From positions 1 through 18,696 of the forward strand of contig JAJFUG010000128.1 of NCBI GenBank assembly GCA_021372515.1: DNA of 18,696 nucleotides, written 5' to 3'. The position numbers and the translations under genes were made by a program. The notes under the pieces are model-generated. The model did no database searches. It was not told the DNA's origin and saw nothing but the letters and a program-made list of their open reading frames with translations. Origin of the DNA: a bacterium. GTDB taxonomy: Bacteria > Gemmatimonadota > Glassbacteria > GWA2-58-10. Positions 1 to 7,589 of the stretch are shown in pieces; position 1 is the stretch's first letter; the number at the start of each line of letters is the position of its first letter.

Positions 1-1
1 G

Positions 2-601
2 ATGCGGGCCATCCCGCACTGGATGCCCTGGCAGGCGCGCCAGGGCTGGTGCACGCTGCGTATCATGAGCATCCATCACCTGGACACGTTCCGCTACTGG
101 TTCGGCGACCCGGACCGGGTGTTCGCCAGCCTGCGCCCCGACCCGCGGACGAAATTCGCCCACACGGACGGGATCGCGCTCTACACCCTGGAATACGACA
201 AGACAGGCCTGCGCGCCGCGGCCTGGGATGATGTCTGGACCGGGCCCTGCCGCGAGGGCGCGGCCGGGGACATCTACATCCGCTGGCGCGTGGAGGGTAC
301 ACTTGGTATGGCCCGCGGCACCATCGGCTGGCCGCGCTACCCGGCCCACGCTCCCAGCACCCTGGACTGGACCACGGTGGCCGACAACGGCGCCTGGCAC
401 AGCCCGCGCTGGGAGGAGGTCTGGTTCCCCGACTCGTTCGCCGGGCCCATGGCCGACCTTCTGATCGCCCTGGAGCGCGGGGAGAAGCCTCCAGTCTCGG
501 GCGAGGACAACCTTCACACCCTGGCCCTGGTCGAGGCGGCCTACGAGTCGGCGCGCCGCCACGCCGCGGTCAGCCCGCTCGAATACCTGAAGGAGGCCTG
601 A
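2..601 (+). CDS. Gfo/Idh/MocA-family sugar oxidoreductase, C-terminal part (5' end outside window)
   Basis: This is the C-terminal portion of an NAD(P)-dependent oxidoreductase of the Gfo/Idh/MocA family, which oxidises or reduces hydroxyl groups of sugars, inositols and related glycosides in the cytoplasm. The frame is open at the left edge, so the N-terminal Rossmann fold is missing; about 199 residues are visible. The stretch [17 protein letters not shown] near residues 22-38 is the family's HHxD signature that opens the C-terminal alpha/beta substrate domain. The last third ([20 protein letters not shown], then a helix rich in Ala and Glu) is the usual C-terminal helix region. The stop lies 2 bp before the next gene, and that gene's Shine-Dalgarno sequence sits inside this coding region, so the two are co-translated. 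The substrate cannot be read from this fragment. The family call is secure. Confidence 0.88.
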   Translation: MRAIPHWMPWQARQGWCTLRIMSIHHLDTFRYWFGDPDRVFASLRPDPRTKFAHTDGIALYTLEYDKTGLRAAAWDDVWTGPCREGAAGDIYIRWRVEGTLGMARGTIGWPRYPAHAPSTLDWTTVADNGAWHSPRWEEVWFPDSFAGPMADLLIALERGEKPPVSGEDNLHTLALVEAAYESARRHAAVSPLEYLKEA

Positions 602-603
602 CA

Positions 604-1431
604 ATGCAGCTCGGGATAATCAACAGCGCGTTCTCGCAGGTCGGGGTGGATTTCGCCACCGGCATCCGGCACATCCGCGAAATCGGTTTCGACACGGTGG
701 ACATCCAGACCGAGGCCTGGGGCGTCTGCGCAGCCGAGAAAGAGATGATCGTGCGCGAGTGCCGGGCCAACGGCCTGCCCATTGTCTCTCTCACCTGCTG
801 CGCCCTGGGCATCGCCGATTTCGCCGGGCCGGTGCGCCGCTTCCACCTGGACCGGGTCAAGGCCTTCCTCGACCTGACAGCCGCGGTCGGCGGCCGCAAC
901 CTCCTTCTGGTCCTGGGTGAGTACATCTGGCAGAAAGAGGTCATCCCGCCCGCGGCGCAGTGGGGCTGGGCCGTGGAGGCGGTGCGCGAGGCCGGGGAGT
1001 ACGCGAAAAAGCTGGGCCTTGAGATAGTGATCGAGCTGGAGCCGTTCCACATGTCGATAGTGAACACCGTGGACCTGATGGCCGCGTTCATCCGCGAGGT
1101 GGCCCACCCGGCCGTGTTCGCCAACATCGATGTCAGCCACGTGGTGCTTTCGGGCGCGAAGCCGGAGGAGCTGCGCAAGTTCAAGGGCCTGGCCCATCAC
1201 GTGCATTTCTCCGACTGCGACGGCAAGGTCCACGGCGACCTTCCCCCCGGCCAGGGTGTGATCGATTTCAAGCCCTGGATGCGCGAGCTGGCCGCGCTCG
1301 ATATGCCGGGCGTGCTGAGTATCGAGCTGGAGTTCTGCCCGCAGCCGGAGCGGATCGTGGACTGGGTGCGCGAGGCCTACCGCGAGACCGCCCGCCTGAT
1401 GGCCGAGGCTGGGCTGCGGCCGCTGAAATAG
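604..1431 (+). CDS. Sugar phosphate isomerase/epimerase-like TIM barrel (AP endonuclease 2 fold)
   Basis: A 275-residue protein of the xylose-isomerase-like TIM-barrel superfamily. Members isomerise or epimerise sugars, keto-sugars or inositols with a bound divalent metal. The expected Glu/Asp/His/Glu metal site is visible: IELEP (E144/E146), NIDVSH (D176, H179), HVHFSD (H201, D204) and SIELEF (E241/E243). No signal peptide is present, so it acts in the cytoplasm. AGGAGG at 591-596 is followed by a 7-nt spacer to the ATG, a near-ideal ribosome site, and the gap to the upstream oxidoreductase is 2 bp. Pairing of these two families is common in pathways that handle keto-sugars, inositols or oxidised glycosides, so the pair probably catalyses consecutive steps on the same sugar. 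The exact substrate is not determinable; hydroxypyruvate isomerase, inosose dehydratase and tagatose-3-epimerase relatives are all possible. Confidence 0.88.
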   Translation: MQLGIINSAFSQVGVDFATGIRHIREIGFDTVDIQTEAWGVCAAEKEMIVRECRANGLPIVSLTCCALGIADFAGPVRRFHLDRVKAFLDLTAAVGGRNLLLVLGEYIWQKEVIPPAAQWGWAVEAVREAGEYAKKLGLEIVIELEPFHMSIVNTVDLMAAFIREVAHPAVFANIDVSHVVLSGAKPEELRKFKGLAHHVHFSDCDGKVHGDLPPGQGVIDFKPWMRELAALDMPGVLSIELEFCPQPERIVDWVREAYRETARLMAEAGLRPLK

Positions 1432-1483
1432 AGGTGCTGGGAGCCCGGGATCAATGTCCACTGTTATGACTGGAGAGAGAGCG

Positions 1484-3466
1484 ATGAACGCGAGACGGTT
1501 GCTGACCGGTCTGGTCCTTTTTCCCTTGCTGAGCGCCGCGGCCCTGTATGCGGACAACGCTGTCACTGCCGGCAAGCTGGAGCTGTACCCCACTTTCGAG
1601 TGCCTGGGCCTGCGCCTTGGTTACACCGGGGATGCCAATTCCAACGCCACGGCGGCCTTGAGTTACCGTGAGCAGGGGGCCTCCGCCTGGCGCGAGGCCC
1701 TGCCCCTGGCCCGTATCCGCGGCAACCGTTTCGCCGGCAGCCTTTTTTTCCTCACCCCCGGCCGCAGCTATGAAGTCAAAGTGACTGTCGCCGACCCGGA
1801 CAGCCCCCAGCCGCAGACTGTGGAGGGCAAGGCCGTCACCCGCTCTTTCGAGTTCACCACCGGCGGGGGCCGTCACTGGTATGTGTCGCCCGCGGGCGAT
1901 GACGCCGCCAAGGGCACGCGAGAGGCGCCTTTCAAGACAATCAACTTCGCAGCCGGCAAGGCGTCCGGTGGCGATATCGTGCACGTGCTGCCCGGCCTCT
2001 ACCGCGAGAGCGTCAGCGTGACCGCCGCGGCCAAGGGAGCGCAGTATCTTGATTTCCGGGCCGAGGGCGCGGTGGTCCTCTCCGGCGCCGACCCGCGCTA
2101 CGATAGCCCCGTGGGCGCGGGGCGCTGGCAGGTGGAAAGCCCCGGCGTGTACAGTACGGCTATCGACTGGAAACCGGGCTATGTGGGAGTGGAGGGCCAG
2201 CGCCTCTACCACTACCTGACCCGCGCCGAGTTCGACGAGTTCATCTGCGGTGAGCCGGGAGGCTGGTTCCAGGACAGTTCCGGCGCCTTGAGCCTGCGCC
2301 TGTCCTCCGGCGAGGACCCCAACCGTCTGGCCGTGCAGATCGCCCGCCTGGACTGCGGTTTCCATCTGCAGGGGGCCGCGCAGGTGATTCTGGAAGGCTT
2401 CGAGATACGCGACTACGGCCTGACCGGCTCGGGCAGCGGCGTGCACCTGGACCGTTCCGCGCGCTGCGTGGTCCGCGACTGCTCGATCCACGGCATGCAG
2501 AGCCAGGTGCTGTTCAGCGGGGCCGCGGCCGCGGACAACCTGATCGAACGTTGCAACCTCTGGGACACCTGCCTTCCGCAGTGGCCCTGGTCCATGACCA
2601 AGGGCCACGAGGAGGAAGGCGGCGGGGTGATGTCCACCGGCGGGCGGGGCAACGTGGTGCGCCTCTGCCGCATGCGCGACCTGTTCGACGGCCTCTCGCT
2701 GTCGTACTGGGACAAGCTTGACGACGAGTCGTACAACTGCGACTGGGACATCTACGACAACGACATCTCATCGTTGCGCGACGATATCATGGAGCCGGAG
2801 GGCCCCTGCATCAACGTGCGCATCTGGAACAATGTCTGCTACGAGCTGTTCGCCGGCATCTCGCTGGCCCCGATCCAGGTCGGCCCGACCTACGTGCTCT
2901 ACAACGTGGTCTCGGGCGGCAAGATCAAGGACATCAAGTACATGGGCGAGGAGCCCGGCTGGTGCTACATCCTGCACAACACGTTCTACGGCGGCGCCTG
3001 GCGGCACAACAGCATGGAGATATCCAACCCCTTCCAGACCCAATACTACCGGAACAACATCTTCTACTCCAACGCCTATGCCATGCGCCTGCGCCGCGCC
3101 CCGCTTCCTACCGCCAGCCTGGATTACGACTGCTGGTACAGCTCGGACGACGACTGGAGCCTCGGCTACTCCGGGACCAAGGAGAAGCGGCTGTTCTTCA
3201 TCGACGGCAAGGAGCTGCCGCACCTGGAGCAGGTCAGGCAAGAATACGGCTGGGAACCGCACGGCCTCCAGGCCGACCCGCGCTTTACCGACCAGACGGC
3301 CGGGGATTTCAGCTTGAGCCCCGACAGCCCCTGCCTGGACCGCGGCGCGCCTCTGCCCGGGATCAACGACGGCTTCCAGGGTGCGGCCCCGGATATGGGG
3401 GCGTTCGAGCGCGGGCGCGACGCGGTCGGGGCGTTCCCGCTGGGCCGCCCGGCCGGCCCGCGCTGA
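1484..3466 (+). CDS. Secreted right-handed beta-helix protein, pectate-lyase-like
   Basis: About 660 residues with an N-terminal Sec signal (MNARRLLTGLVLFPLLSAAA), so exported. Residues about 30-126 look like a fibronectin-III-like or carbohydrate-binding beta domain ending in FEFTTGG. Residues about 132-200 (YVSPAGDD, then APFKTINFAAG and VLPGLYRES) are the DUF1565-type opening of a right-handed parallel beta-helix. The centre has repeated Asn-rich turns (GNVVRLCRMRDL, IWNNVCYEL, LYNVVSGG, ILHNTFYGG, YYRNNIFYS) typical of beta-helix coils. The end (SPCLDRGAPLPG, then DMGAFE) is the terminal motif common in such proteins. I chose ATG 1484 over the in-frame ATG 1454 because GGAGAG at 1472-1477 has a 6-nt spacer to it and the signal peptide begins exactly there. 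Family members include polysaccharide lyases and glycan-binding proteins. No specific lyase active site could be identified, so enzymatic activity is inferred only. Confidence 0.85.
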   Translation: MNARRLLTGLVLFPLLSAAALYADNAVTAGKLELYPTFECLGLRLGYTGDANSNATAALSYREQGASAWREALPLARIRGNRFAGSLFFLTPGRSYEVKVTVADPDSPQPQTVEGKAVTRSFEFTTGGGRHWYVSPAGDDAAKGTREAPFKTINFAAGKASGGDIVHVLPGLYRESVSVTAAAKGAQYLDFRAEGAVVLSGADPRYDSPVGAGRWQVESPGVYSTAIDWKPGYVGVEGQRLYHYLTRAEFDEFICGEPGGWFQDSSGALSLRLSSGEDPNRLAVQIARLDCGFHLQGAAQVILEGFEIRDYGLTGSGSGVHLDRSARCVVRDCSIHGMQSQVLFSGAAAADNLIERCNLWDTCLPQWPWSMTKGHEEEGGGVMSTGGRGNVVRLCRMRDLFDGLSLSYWDKLDDESYNCDWDIYDNDISSLRDDIMEPEGPCINVRIWNNVCYELFAGISLAPIQVGPTYVLYNVVSGGKIKDIKYMGEEPGWCYILHNTFYGGAWRHNSMEISNPFQTQYYRNNIFYSNAYAMRLRRAPLPTASLDYDCWYSSDDDWSLGYSGTKEKRLFFIDGKELPHLEQVRQEYGWEPHGLQADPRFTDQTAGDFSLSPDSPCLDRGAPLPGINDGFQGAAPDMGAFERGRDAVGAFPLGRPAGPR

Positions 3467-3484
3467 GCCGGGGGCGGGAAAAGG

Positions 3485-3516
3485 TTTGGCTGATTGGTGA
3501 AAGTGTTGTATTTTAT
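3485..3516 (+). promoter_or_regulatory. Putative promoter ahead of the dipeptidase gene
   Basis: In an AT-richer patch of the 98-bp gap, TTTG at 3485-3488 is followed after 20 nt by TATTTTAT at 3509-3516. This nearly fits the Bacteroidota-type consensus TTTG-N19/20-TAnnTTTG. The same bases also read as sigma70-like TTGGCT (3486-3491), 17 nt, TATTTT (3509-3514). A start near 3522 would leave a leader of about 40 nt before the dipeptidase ATG. Sequence match only. Confidence 0.4.
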
Positions 3517-3564
3517 CGTTTAACCTGCCGTAAGGCCTGAACCACTCAGAGAGAGCGCCCCGAG

Positions 3565-4920
3565 ATGAACCGCCGCAGCCTGACCGCCATGCTGATTGCT
3601 ATCTGCCTTTGCCTCGCCGTGTCGAACGCCGCGGCCGAATGCCCCTGCCGCGCCCCGGAGCTGATGCAGAGCTTCCTGACCATCGACACCCACGTGGACA
3701 TTCCGGCCGGCTACGCCACGGAAAAGCTGGACCCGGCCAAGCGCTGCCCGGAGCTGAAGGTGGACCTGGTCAAGATGGCCGAGGGCGGGCTCAAGTGCGT
3801 GTTCCTGGCCAGCTACACCGGCCAGGGTCCGCTGACCGCAGCCGGCTACGCCAATGCCGAGGCCACGGCCCTGGAGCAGATCGAGGCCATCCATCGCCTG
3901 ACTCAGCGCATGCACCCCGACCTGGTCGGCCTGGCGCTCAGCCCGGTCGAGACGGTCAAGATCGCCGCCTCGGGACGGCGGGTGGTGGCGATCGGCCTGG
4001 AAAACGCCTACCCCCTGGGCGAAAACCTGGACAACCTGAAGAAATTCTACGACCTGGGCGTCAGATACATCACGCTTTCCCACGTGGGGCACAACCAGTT
4101 CTGCGACTCGGCCAACAACCCCTGGCGCCTCAGCGCAGCCGAGAACGGCGACACGCTGGATGCCGCCGGGATAAAGGTGCTGCGGTTCGCCGCCAACGTG
4201 GAGACGATCTTTTCCACGCAGCAGGCCCCTCCGCGCTGGAACGGGCTGAGCCCGCTGGGTGAGGACCTGGTGCGCCGGATGAACCGTCTGGGGGTGATGA
4301 TCGACCTGTCCCACGTCTCGGACAGCACGTTCTACGATGTGCTCCGGCTGAGCCGGGCCCCGGTGCTGGTCTCGCACAGCACCTGCCGGGCGCTCTGCTC
4401 CCTGGCGCGCAGCCTGAGCGACGAGCAGATACTGGCCCTGCGCGACAATGGCGGGGTGCTGCAGATTAACGCCCTGGGAGTCTATCTCAAATACCCGCAG
4501 GCGCAGCGCCTGGATGCCGAGGCGCTCTACCGCAGCCTGGGAGGTCCGGATGTTCGCCGGCGCCTGTTCGGGCTCCTGCACGATGACCGCGCCGCCTACG
4601 ACAGCCTGAGCGCCGCGGGCGCCGCGGCCGTGGACAGCCTCACCCTCCGCTACGGCCGCGCCAACGTGGCCGACTATGTGGACCATATCGACCACGTGGT
4701 GCAACTGGCCGGGATCGATCACGTGGGGATCGGCACCGATTTCGACGGCGGCGGTGGCATCCAGGGCTTTGACAGCGCCTCGGACTACGTGAACGTAACC
4801 GAGGAGCTTATCCGCCGCGGCTACACACCCGAGCAGATGGAGAAAATCTGGGGTGGCAACCTGCTCCGTGTCTGGAGCGCGGTGGAAAAAACGGCGGCCG
4901 AGACCGGCGCCGGCCGCTGA
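3565..4920 (+). CDS. Secreted membrane dipeptidase (peptidase family M19, renal dipeptidase-like)
   Basis: A 451-residue zinc dipeptidase of family M19 that cleaves dipeptides, including ones with a D-residue at the C-terminal side. The binuclear zinc ligands expected of the family are all visible: HVD (H43, D45), GLEN (E146), DLSHVS (H250), SHS (H271), and GTDFDG with D392. An N-terminal signal (MNRRSLTAMLIAICLCLAVSNAAA) sends it to the periplasm or outer surface; the Cys pair just after it (ECPC) does not form a good lipobox. Two insertions lengthen it relative to compact members, near residues 182-225 and 308-365. The ribosome site is weak (GAGAG about 3550), but the alternative ATG at 3589 would remove the basic start of the signal peptide. 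It sits among glycan-active secreted proteins, which may mean the locus handles peptide-bearing glycans or simply scavenges dipeptides. Family assignment is firm. Confidence 0.93.
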   Translation: MNRRSLTAMLIAICLCLAVSNAAAECPCRAPELMQSFLTIDTHVDIPAGYATEKLDPAKRCPELKVDLVKMAEGGLKCVFLASYTGQGPLTAAGYANAEATALEQIEAIHRLTQRMHPDLVGLALSPVETVKIAASGRRVVAIGLENAYPLGENLDNLKKFYDLGVRYITLSHVGHNQFCDSANNPWRLSAAENGDTLDAAGIKVLRFAANVETIFSTQQAPPRWNGLSPLGEDLVRRMNRLGVMIDLSHVSDSTFYDVLRLSRAPVLVSHSTCRALCSLARSLSDEQILALRDNGGVLQINALGVYLKYPQAQRLDAEALYRSLGGPDVRRRLFGLLHDDRAAYDSLSAAGAAAVDSLTLRYGRANVADYVDHIDHVVQLAGIDHVGIGTDFDGGGGIQGFDSASDYVNVTEELIRRGYTPEQMEKIWGGNLLRVWSAVEKTAAETGAGR

Positions 4921-4988
4921 ATGCCCAACCCCGAAAACAGAAAAGAACATACGATAGAGGCAACGGTTAATCTAACCTGGAGGGAAGC

Positions 4989-6191
4989 ATGAAAAACATC
5001 CGTTCGAGCGTGGTCCCGGCGCTGATTGTCGCCGTTCTGTCCCTGCTTTACGCCGGAGCGGCGTTCGGCGCCAGCCGCCCCACCGTTTTCCGCGACATGG
5101 CCGCCAAGCTGAGCGACTACCGCAAGCAGCGCGATGCCCTGAAAAAGCTGCTGCCGGAAGTCAAGGATGTCTACAACCAGCGCTTCTTCGCGTTCGGCAT
5201 GGGCCAGCGTTCCAAGTTCTATTACGAGAACCACGCCCTGCGCAACGCCGCCACCGGCGAGGTGATCCGCAAGTGGGAGGTCGACCGCGACATCATCGTG
5301 CCCAGTGAGTACGCCGTGGTGATCATGGATACCGACGGTCTGGAAACCATGATCCGCGAGGACAAGGAGGGCATCTGGATGGAGGATGTCCTGAGCGGGA
5401 CACGCCAGGCGCTGAGCAGCGAGCCGATCGAGCTGCCCACCTTCGATGACCACAAGTTCGGCCTGGTGCTGCGCGTGCTGCACCAGGAGATGCTGGTGAA
5501 CATCCTGGCCGGCGAGCCGGTCCCCAACCTGTTCGCCTACAAGAAAGCCTGGTACCGGGATGCCGCCATGACCTGCATGGCCCTGCAGAAAACCGGCAAC
5601 ATCATGCAGGTCAAGGACTGGATCCTGCGCCTCAAGGAGCCGTTCGACAAGAACAACGGCGTCGAGGAGCCGGACAACCTGGGCCAGGTGCTCTACATGG
5701 TCTCGCTGGTGTCCGACTCGACCCACCGGGTGGTGAAAAAGGTGCGCGAGGCCGCGGCCCGCTACACCGTGGACAAGCACATCGAGGGCCCCACGGACGG
5801 ATCGCCCAAGCCGATCTACCAGACCAAGTGGATGAAATTCGGGCTGAAAAGCCTGGGTATGAATGACGAGTACGAGATTCCGCAGGTGGATGACCCTTAC
5901 GCCGACCTGGTCTGGTGGGATTTCCTGCCCGAGGGCGGAGCCAAGGGCCAGAGCAAGCCCAACCACGACTACCCCTACCTGGGCTGGGCGCAGGCGCATT
6001 ACTACCGGGACACCGCCGGCGCGCTGTTCAACAATGAGGACAGCCCGCTCACCTGGGAGGTCAACGCCTCCAAAGCCGACTACGACGGCATGGCGGTGGT
6101 CTCCTCCAAGTACAAGGACACCAAGACCTGCGCCCCGCATTCCTGGCAGGCGGCCGAGATGTTCCTCTACATCCTGGATGTCCTCAAGTAG
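4989..6191 (+). CDS. Secreted six-hairpin-glycosidase-like protein of unknown specificity
   Basis: A 400-residue exported protein; the signal peptide (MKNIRSSVVPALIVAVLSLLYAGAAF) ends near residues 27-28. I do not recognise a named family. From about residue 155 to the end it looks helical and aromatic-rich, as in (alpha/alpha)6 barrels: KKAWYRDAAMTCMALQKTG (186-203), EPFDKNNGVEEPDNLGQVLY (217-236), WWDFLPEG (309-316), HDYPYLGWAQAHYY (326-339) and a terminal HSWQAAEMFLYILDVL (384-399), similar to the closing helix of many six-hairpin glycosidases. WYRD (188-191) and EEPDN (226-230) are candidate active-site acids. The first 150 residues look like a separate beta-rich region. The ribosome site GGAGGG (4979-4984) lies 4 nt before ATG. 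It starts 68 bp after the dipeptidase and ends before a strong terminator, so it is probably the last gene of that unit. The glycosidase role is inference. Confidence 0.7.
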   Translation: MKNIRSSVVPALIVAVLSLLYAGAAFGASRPTVFRDMAAKLSDYRKQRDALKKLLPEVKDVYNQRFFAFGMGQRSKFYYENHALRNAATGEVIRKWEVDRDIIVPSEYAVVIMDTDGLETMIREDKEGIWMEDVLSGTRQALSSEPIELPTFDDHKFGLVLRVLHQEMLVNILAGEPVPNLFAYKKAWYRDAAMTCMALQKTGNIMQVKDWILRLKEPFDKNNGVEEPDNLGQVLYMVSLVSDSTHRVVKKVREAAARYTVDKHIEGPTDGSPKPIYQTKWMKFGLKSLGMNDEYEIPQVDDPYADLVWWDFLPEGGAKGQSKPNHDYPYLGWAQAHYYRDTAGALFNNEDSPLTWEVNASKADYDGMAVVSSKYKDTKTCAPHSWQAAEMFLYILDVLK

Positions 6192-6238
6192 CCTGAAAGC
6201 AGCCAGGACTGACTTGAGTTGGGGAGTACTGACCGGAG

Positions 6239-6278
6239 AGGCCCGCCGCAGGGACATGCGCGCGGGCCTGCTCTTTTT
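6239..6278 (+). terminator. Rho-independent terminator after the six-hairpin-like gene
   Basis: AGGCCCGC (6239-6246) pairs perfectly with GCGGGCCT (6262-6269). CGC (6247-6249) and GCG (6258-6260) extend the stem with one bulged C at 6261. The hairpin is followed by GCTCTTTTTC with five T at 6274-6278. It begins 47 bp after the stop at 6191. Confidence 0.85.
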
Positions 6279-6295
6279 CTCATATGTCTGCGACT

Positions 6296-6335
6296 CTCCC
6301 CGGCAGAATGGGCCGGGGAGGCTGTCATTTCCTCC
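6296..6335 (+). promoter_or_regulatory. Hairpin with an alternative partner upstream of the SGNH gene
   Basis: CTCCCCGGC (6296-6304) pairs perfectly with GCCGGGGAG (6312-6320) around a 7-nt loop. No T-run follows. The 3' arm overlaps GGAGG (6317-6321), which can instead pair with CCTCC (6331-6335), so two mutually exclusive folds are possible just before the ATG at 6346. A regulatory role is inference. Confidence 0.35.
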
Positions 6336-6345
6336 GGGCAACGTA

Positions 6346-7536
6346 ATGCTTGCGAACAGGCCTGTAACCAGCAAACTGCTGCTCATGGCGGCCGGGCTGT
6401 CGTTCGTCCTGATCCTGGCCGAAATCAGCCTACGGGTTTTCAATCCGGTTGAATTCAGGGTCCGCGGCGACAGGATCATCCTGCCGACAAACAAATCCTA
6501 TTCGTTCCGGAACAGCCTGACAGACAAGCTCGACAGTCTGATCACGGTCCGGCGCAACAGCCTGGGGTTCCGCGGCCCGGAGCCGCCCCGGCAGTTCGAC
6601 CGCTTTCTCAGCCTGATCACCGTGGGAGGAAGCACCACCGAGTGCGTTTTCCTCTCCGAGGGTGAATCCTGGACCGACATCGCCGGACAGGAGCTTGACT
6701 GCCACTGCGGTATCGGTCCGCTGTGGATCAACAACGCCGGTCTGGACGGGCATTCCACTTTCGGGCATCTCGTGCTGATGCAGGGATACATCGTCCGGCT
6801 GCGGCCGAAAGTCGCTGTTTTCCTGGTCGGCCACAACGATATCGGCCGGGATGACCTGTCCGATTTCGACCTGAACCAAGTCGTCGGGATCAAGAAAAAA
6901 TCGGTCAAAGAGTTCCTTCTGTCCCTGTGTAACTACAGCGATTTCATGGCACTTTGCTACAATGGCTACCTTAAATACAAAGCCCGGGGACGGGGGATCG
7001 ACCACAAGATTATCGATTTCAAATCCCTGGCCCACCTGGAGATAGATTCCACCGCCATACAGGCGATCAAAACCAGGCTGGGCGGGGAATATCTTGTCAA
7101 TTACGGCCGCCGTCTGGAACGGCTTGTCGAAATATGCCGGGCCAACGGGATCAAACCGGTGTTCATCACACAGCCGGTCCTGTATGGTGAGGGAATCGAT
7201 CCGCTGACCGGAGTGGACCTTGGCACTTTAGTCCCGGACCGGCGCTTTTTCGCCGCGACCGAGAACGGCAAGGCCGACTGGGCGGTGGTCGAGATGTACA
7301 ACGATGTCACGCGGCAGGTGGCGCGGCAAAACGGCGTTCTGTTGATCGACCTGGCCCATCGCCTGCCTAAAAGCTCGGAATATTATTACGATTACATCCA
7401 TTACTCGAAAGCCGGAGGCCGGGCGATCGGACAGATTGTCGCAGAGGAACTCTGTCCCTGGCTGCGTGAAAATTTCCCGGAAAATGTGCTGAATCCAGAT
7501 AGTGCAAGTCTTTCCGGAGCCTCGAACCGGAACTGA
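6346..7536 (+). CDS. Membrane-anchored SGNH/GDSL-family hydrolase
   Basis: A 396-residue SGNH-fold protein. An N-terminal hydrophobic segment (about 10-28, LLLMAAGLSFVLILAEISL) should anchor it in the membrane with the catalytic domain outside. The SGNH blocks are present: VGGSTTE with the nucleophile S96, NAGLDGHS (G132), VGHND (G162, N164, D165) and DYIH with D349 and H352 as the other triad members. Relatives act as carbohydrate esterases or as acetyltransferases for exported polysaccharides. No good ribosome site precedes ATG 6346, but in-frame sequence further upstream runs through the terminator at 6239-6278 and overlaps the preceding gene in another frame, so an earlier start is unlikely. 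Its bases look less GC-rich than the hydrolase genes around it. It shares architecture with the minus-strand SGNH protein at 11350-12582. Ester hydrolysis or acyl transfer on a glycan is inferred. Confidence 0.85.
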   Translation: MLANRPVTSKLLLMAAGLSFVLILAEISLRVFNPVEFRVRGDRIILPTNKSYSFRNSLTDKLDSLITVRRNSLGFRGPEPPRQFDRFLSLITVGGSTTECVFLSEGESWTDIAGQELDCHCGIGPLWINNAGLDGHSTFGHLVLMQGYIVRLRPKVAVFLVGHNDIGRDDLSDFDLNQVVGIKKKSVKEFLLSLCNYSDFMALCYNGYLKYKARGRGIDHKIIDFKSLAHLEIDSTAIQAIKTRLGGEYLVNYGRRLERLVEICRANGIKPVFITQPVLYGEGIDPLTGVDLGTLVPDRRFFAATENGKADWAVVEMYNDVTRQVARQNGVLLIDLAHRLPKSSEYYYDYIHYSKAGGRAIGQIVAEELCPWLRENFPENVLNPDSASLSGASNRN

Positions 7537-7589
7537 ATCAGGCCGGAGTAAACAATCCAAATCCATCGTTCTCACGAGCCGGAGTCTGC

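Noticed and set aside
1454-1483. Earlier ATG for the beta-helix protein
   Set aside because: GGAGAG at 1472-1477 fits ATG 1484, where a standard signal peptide begins.
541-1593. Long minus-strand open frame opposite the sugar isomerase
   Set aside because: Strong + strand protein families with conserved metal ligands occupy the same bases; high-GC DNA yields long antisense frames, and this one has a low-complexity His/Ala/Gly-rich product. The same holds for the minus-strand frames near 1451-2608, 3520-4950, 4821-6494, 7572-9518 and 14404-16104.
5863-6345. Upstream in-frame extension of the SGNH gene
   Set aside because: It overlaps the end of the six-hairpin-like gene in another frame, has low-complexity Arg/Pro/Thr sequence and crosses a strong terminator. 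The membrane anchor begins at 6346.
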